58,452 nt of DNA from contig JAOMKM010000006.1 of assembly GCA_028351715.1 (NCBI GenBank), forward strand, positions 1 to 58,452. The letters are read 5' to 3'. This DNA is from Methylophilaceae bacterium (GTDB taxonomy: Bacteria > Pseudomonadota > Gammaproteobacteria > Burkholderiales > Methylophilaceae). Below the pieces are notes generated by a model, which was given only the letters and a program-made list of their open reading frames with translations, ran no database searches and was not told the origin of the DNA. The translations under genes were made by a program, and so were the position numbers. Positions 58,191 through 58,452 of the stretch are shown here, piece by piece (positions within the stretch are counted from its first letter, which is position 1; each line of letters starts with the position of its first letter).

Positions 58191-58452
58191 TTAGTCAATT
58201 CCTAATAATTGAACATCAAATATTAGGTCAGCATCTGGAGGAATAACACCACCAGCACCTCTACTTCCATAACCCATGTCTGAAGGAATTATGATGAGCC
58301 TGTTTCCCCCAATTTTCATGCCATTCACTCCTTCATCCCACCCCTTAATTACCTGACCAACTCCTAATGTAAATTTAAAAGGCTCTCGACGATCTAGAGA
58401 ACTATCAAATTTCTCACCTTTTCCATCTTTCGCTTTAGCATCGTGAAGCCAC
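58191..58452 (-). CDS. FKBP-type peptidyl-prolyl isomerase, C-terminal part (cut by window edge)
   Basis: About 86 C-terminal codons are visible on the minus strand. They contain the complete FKBP core motifs [59 protein letters not shown] and end LLGID. The stop (complement of 58191-58193) touches the osmC start. The N-terminus lies past the right window edge. Confidence 0.95.
   Translation of the reverse strand, partial: WLHDAKAKDGKGEKFDSSLDRREPFKFTLGVGQVIKGWDEGVNGMKIGGNRLIIIPSDMGYGSRGAGGVIPPDADLIFDVQLLGID

Overview
The window is a gene-dense, AT-rich bacterial chromosome segment made almost entirely of core genes. No stretch of more than about 200 bases lacks a gene. I see no insertion sequence, prophage, CRISPR array, rRNA or secretion/defence island. 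Gene orders are betaproteobacterial: rhodanese-grxC-secB-SH3-gpsA-trmL; rplU-rpmA-obgE-proB beside ispB; coaE-zapD-yacG; ribH-nusB; a cox cluster whose subunit II carries a fused cytochrome c domain; and a large FAD/Fe-S oxidoreductase with a DUF3683-type N-terminus. With the low GC and extreme compaction this suggests a streamlined aquatic betaproteobacterium, most plausibly Methylophilales (OM43 / Methylopumilus-like). That assignment is inference; no marker gene was compared.

Layout. 1-8 kb: biotin genes (bioF partial, bioB), tRNA methylation (trmL), gpsA, secB, glutaredoxin, rhodanese, gpmI-envC and yjbQ. 8-18.6 kb: lspA/ileS/ribF/murJ, rpsT, purE-purK, proB, obgE, rpmA, rplU. 18.7-29.6 kb: ispB, an orphan gene, coaE-zapD-yacG, a copper chaperone, a MutT-ThiE fusion, argJ, cysS, ppiA-lpxH, nusB-ribH and an OFA-family transporter. 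29.6-36.3 kb: a phoB-phoR-lipoprotein unit behind a striking Pho box, then the large FAD/Fe-S dehydrogenase. 36.4-48 kb: hemJ, a PfkB kinase, apaH, and a complete cytochrome c oxidase locus (cytochrome c5, ctaB, ctaA, TlpA, SCO-like, SURF1, DUF2909, coxC, ctaG, small protein, coxA, coxB). 48.1-58.4 kb: tRNA-Leu, queA, a secreted propeller-like protein, a short proS, a holD-like gene, rimI, tsaB, dinG, a SelW-like protein, ctpA, coq7, DUF2322, osmC and an FKBP (partial).

The genes supply envelope building (MurJ, LspA, LpxH, EnvC, CtpA), translation and tRNA modification (IleS, CysS, ProS, QueA, TrmL, TsaB), cofactors (biotin, riboflavin, CoA, quinone, heme) and aerobic respiration. The oxidase locus holds its subunits together with heme A synthesis, copper insertion and thiol-redox helpers.

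The most notable observations are: lpxH has no ATG/GTG/TTG start and probably initiates at ATT or CTG; phoB has a three-half-site Pho box almost touching its start codon, suggesting leaderless autoregulated mRNA; ProRS lacks the INS editing domain; a probable diverged DNA polymerase III psi subunit (holD) sits after rimI; a terminator hairpin lies directly before obgE; and of 12 convergent gene pairs 8 overlap, four by exactly 4 nt with shared stop codons. I found no convincing wholly new multi-gene system.
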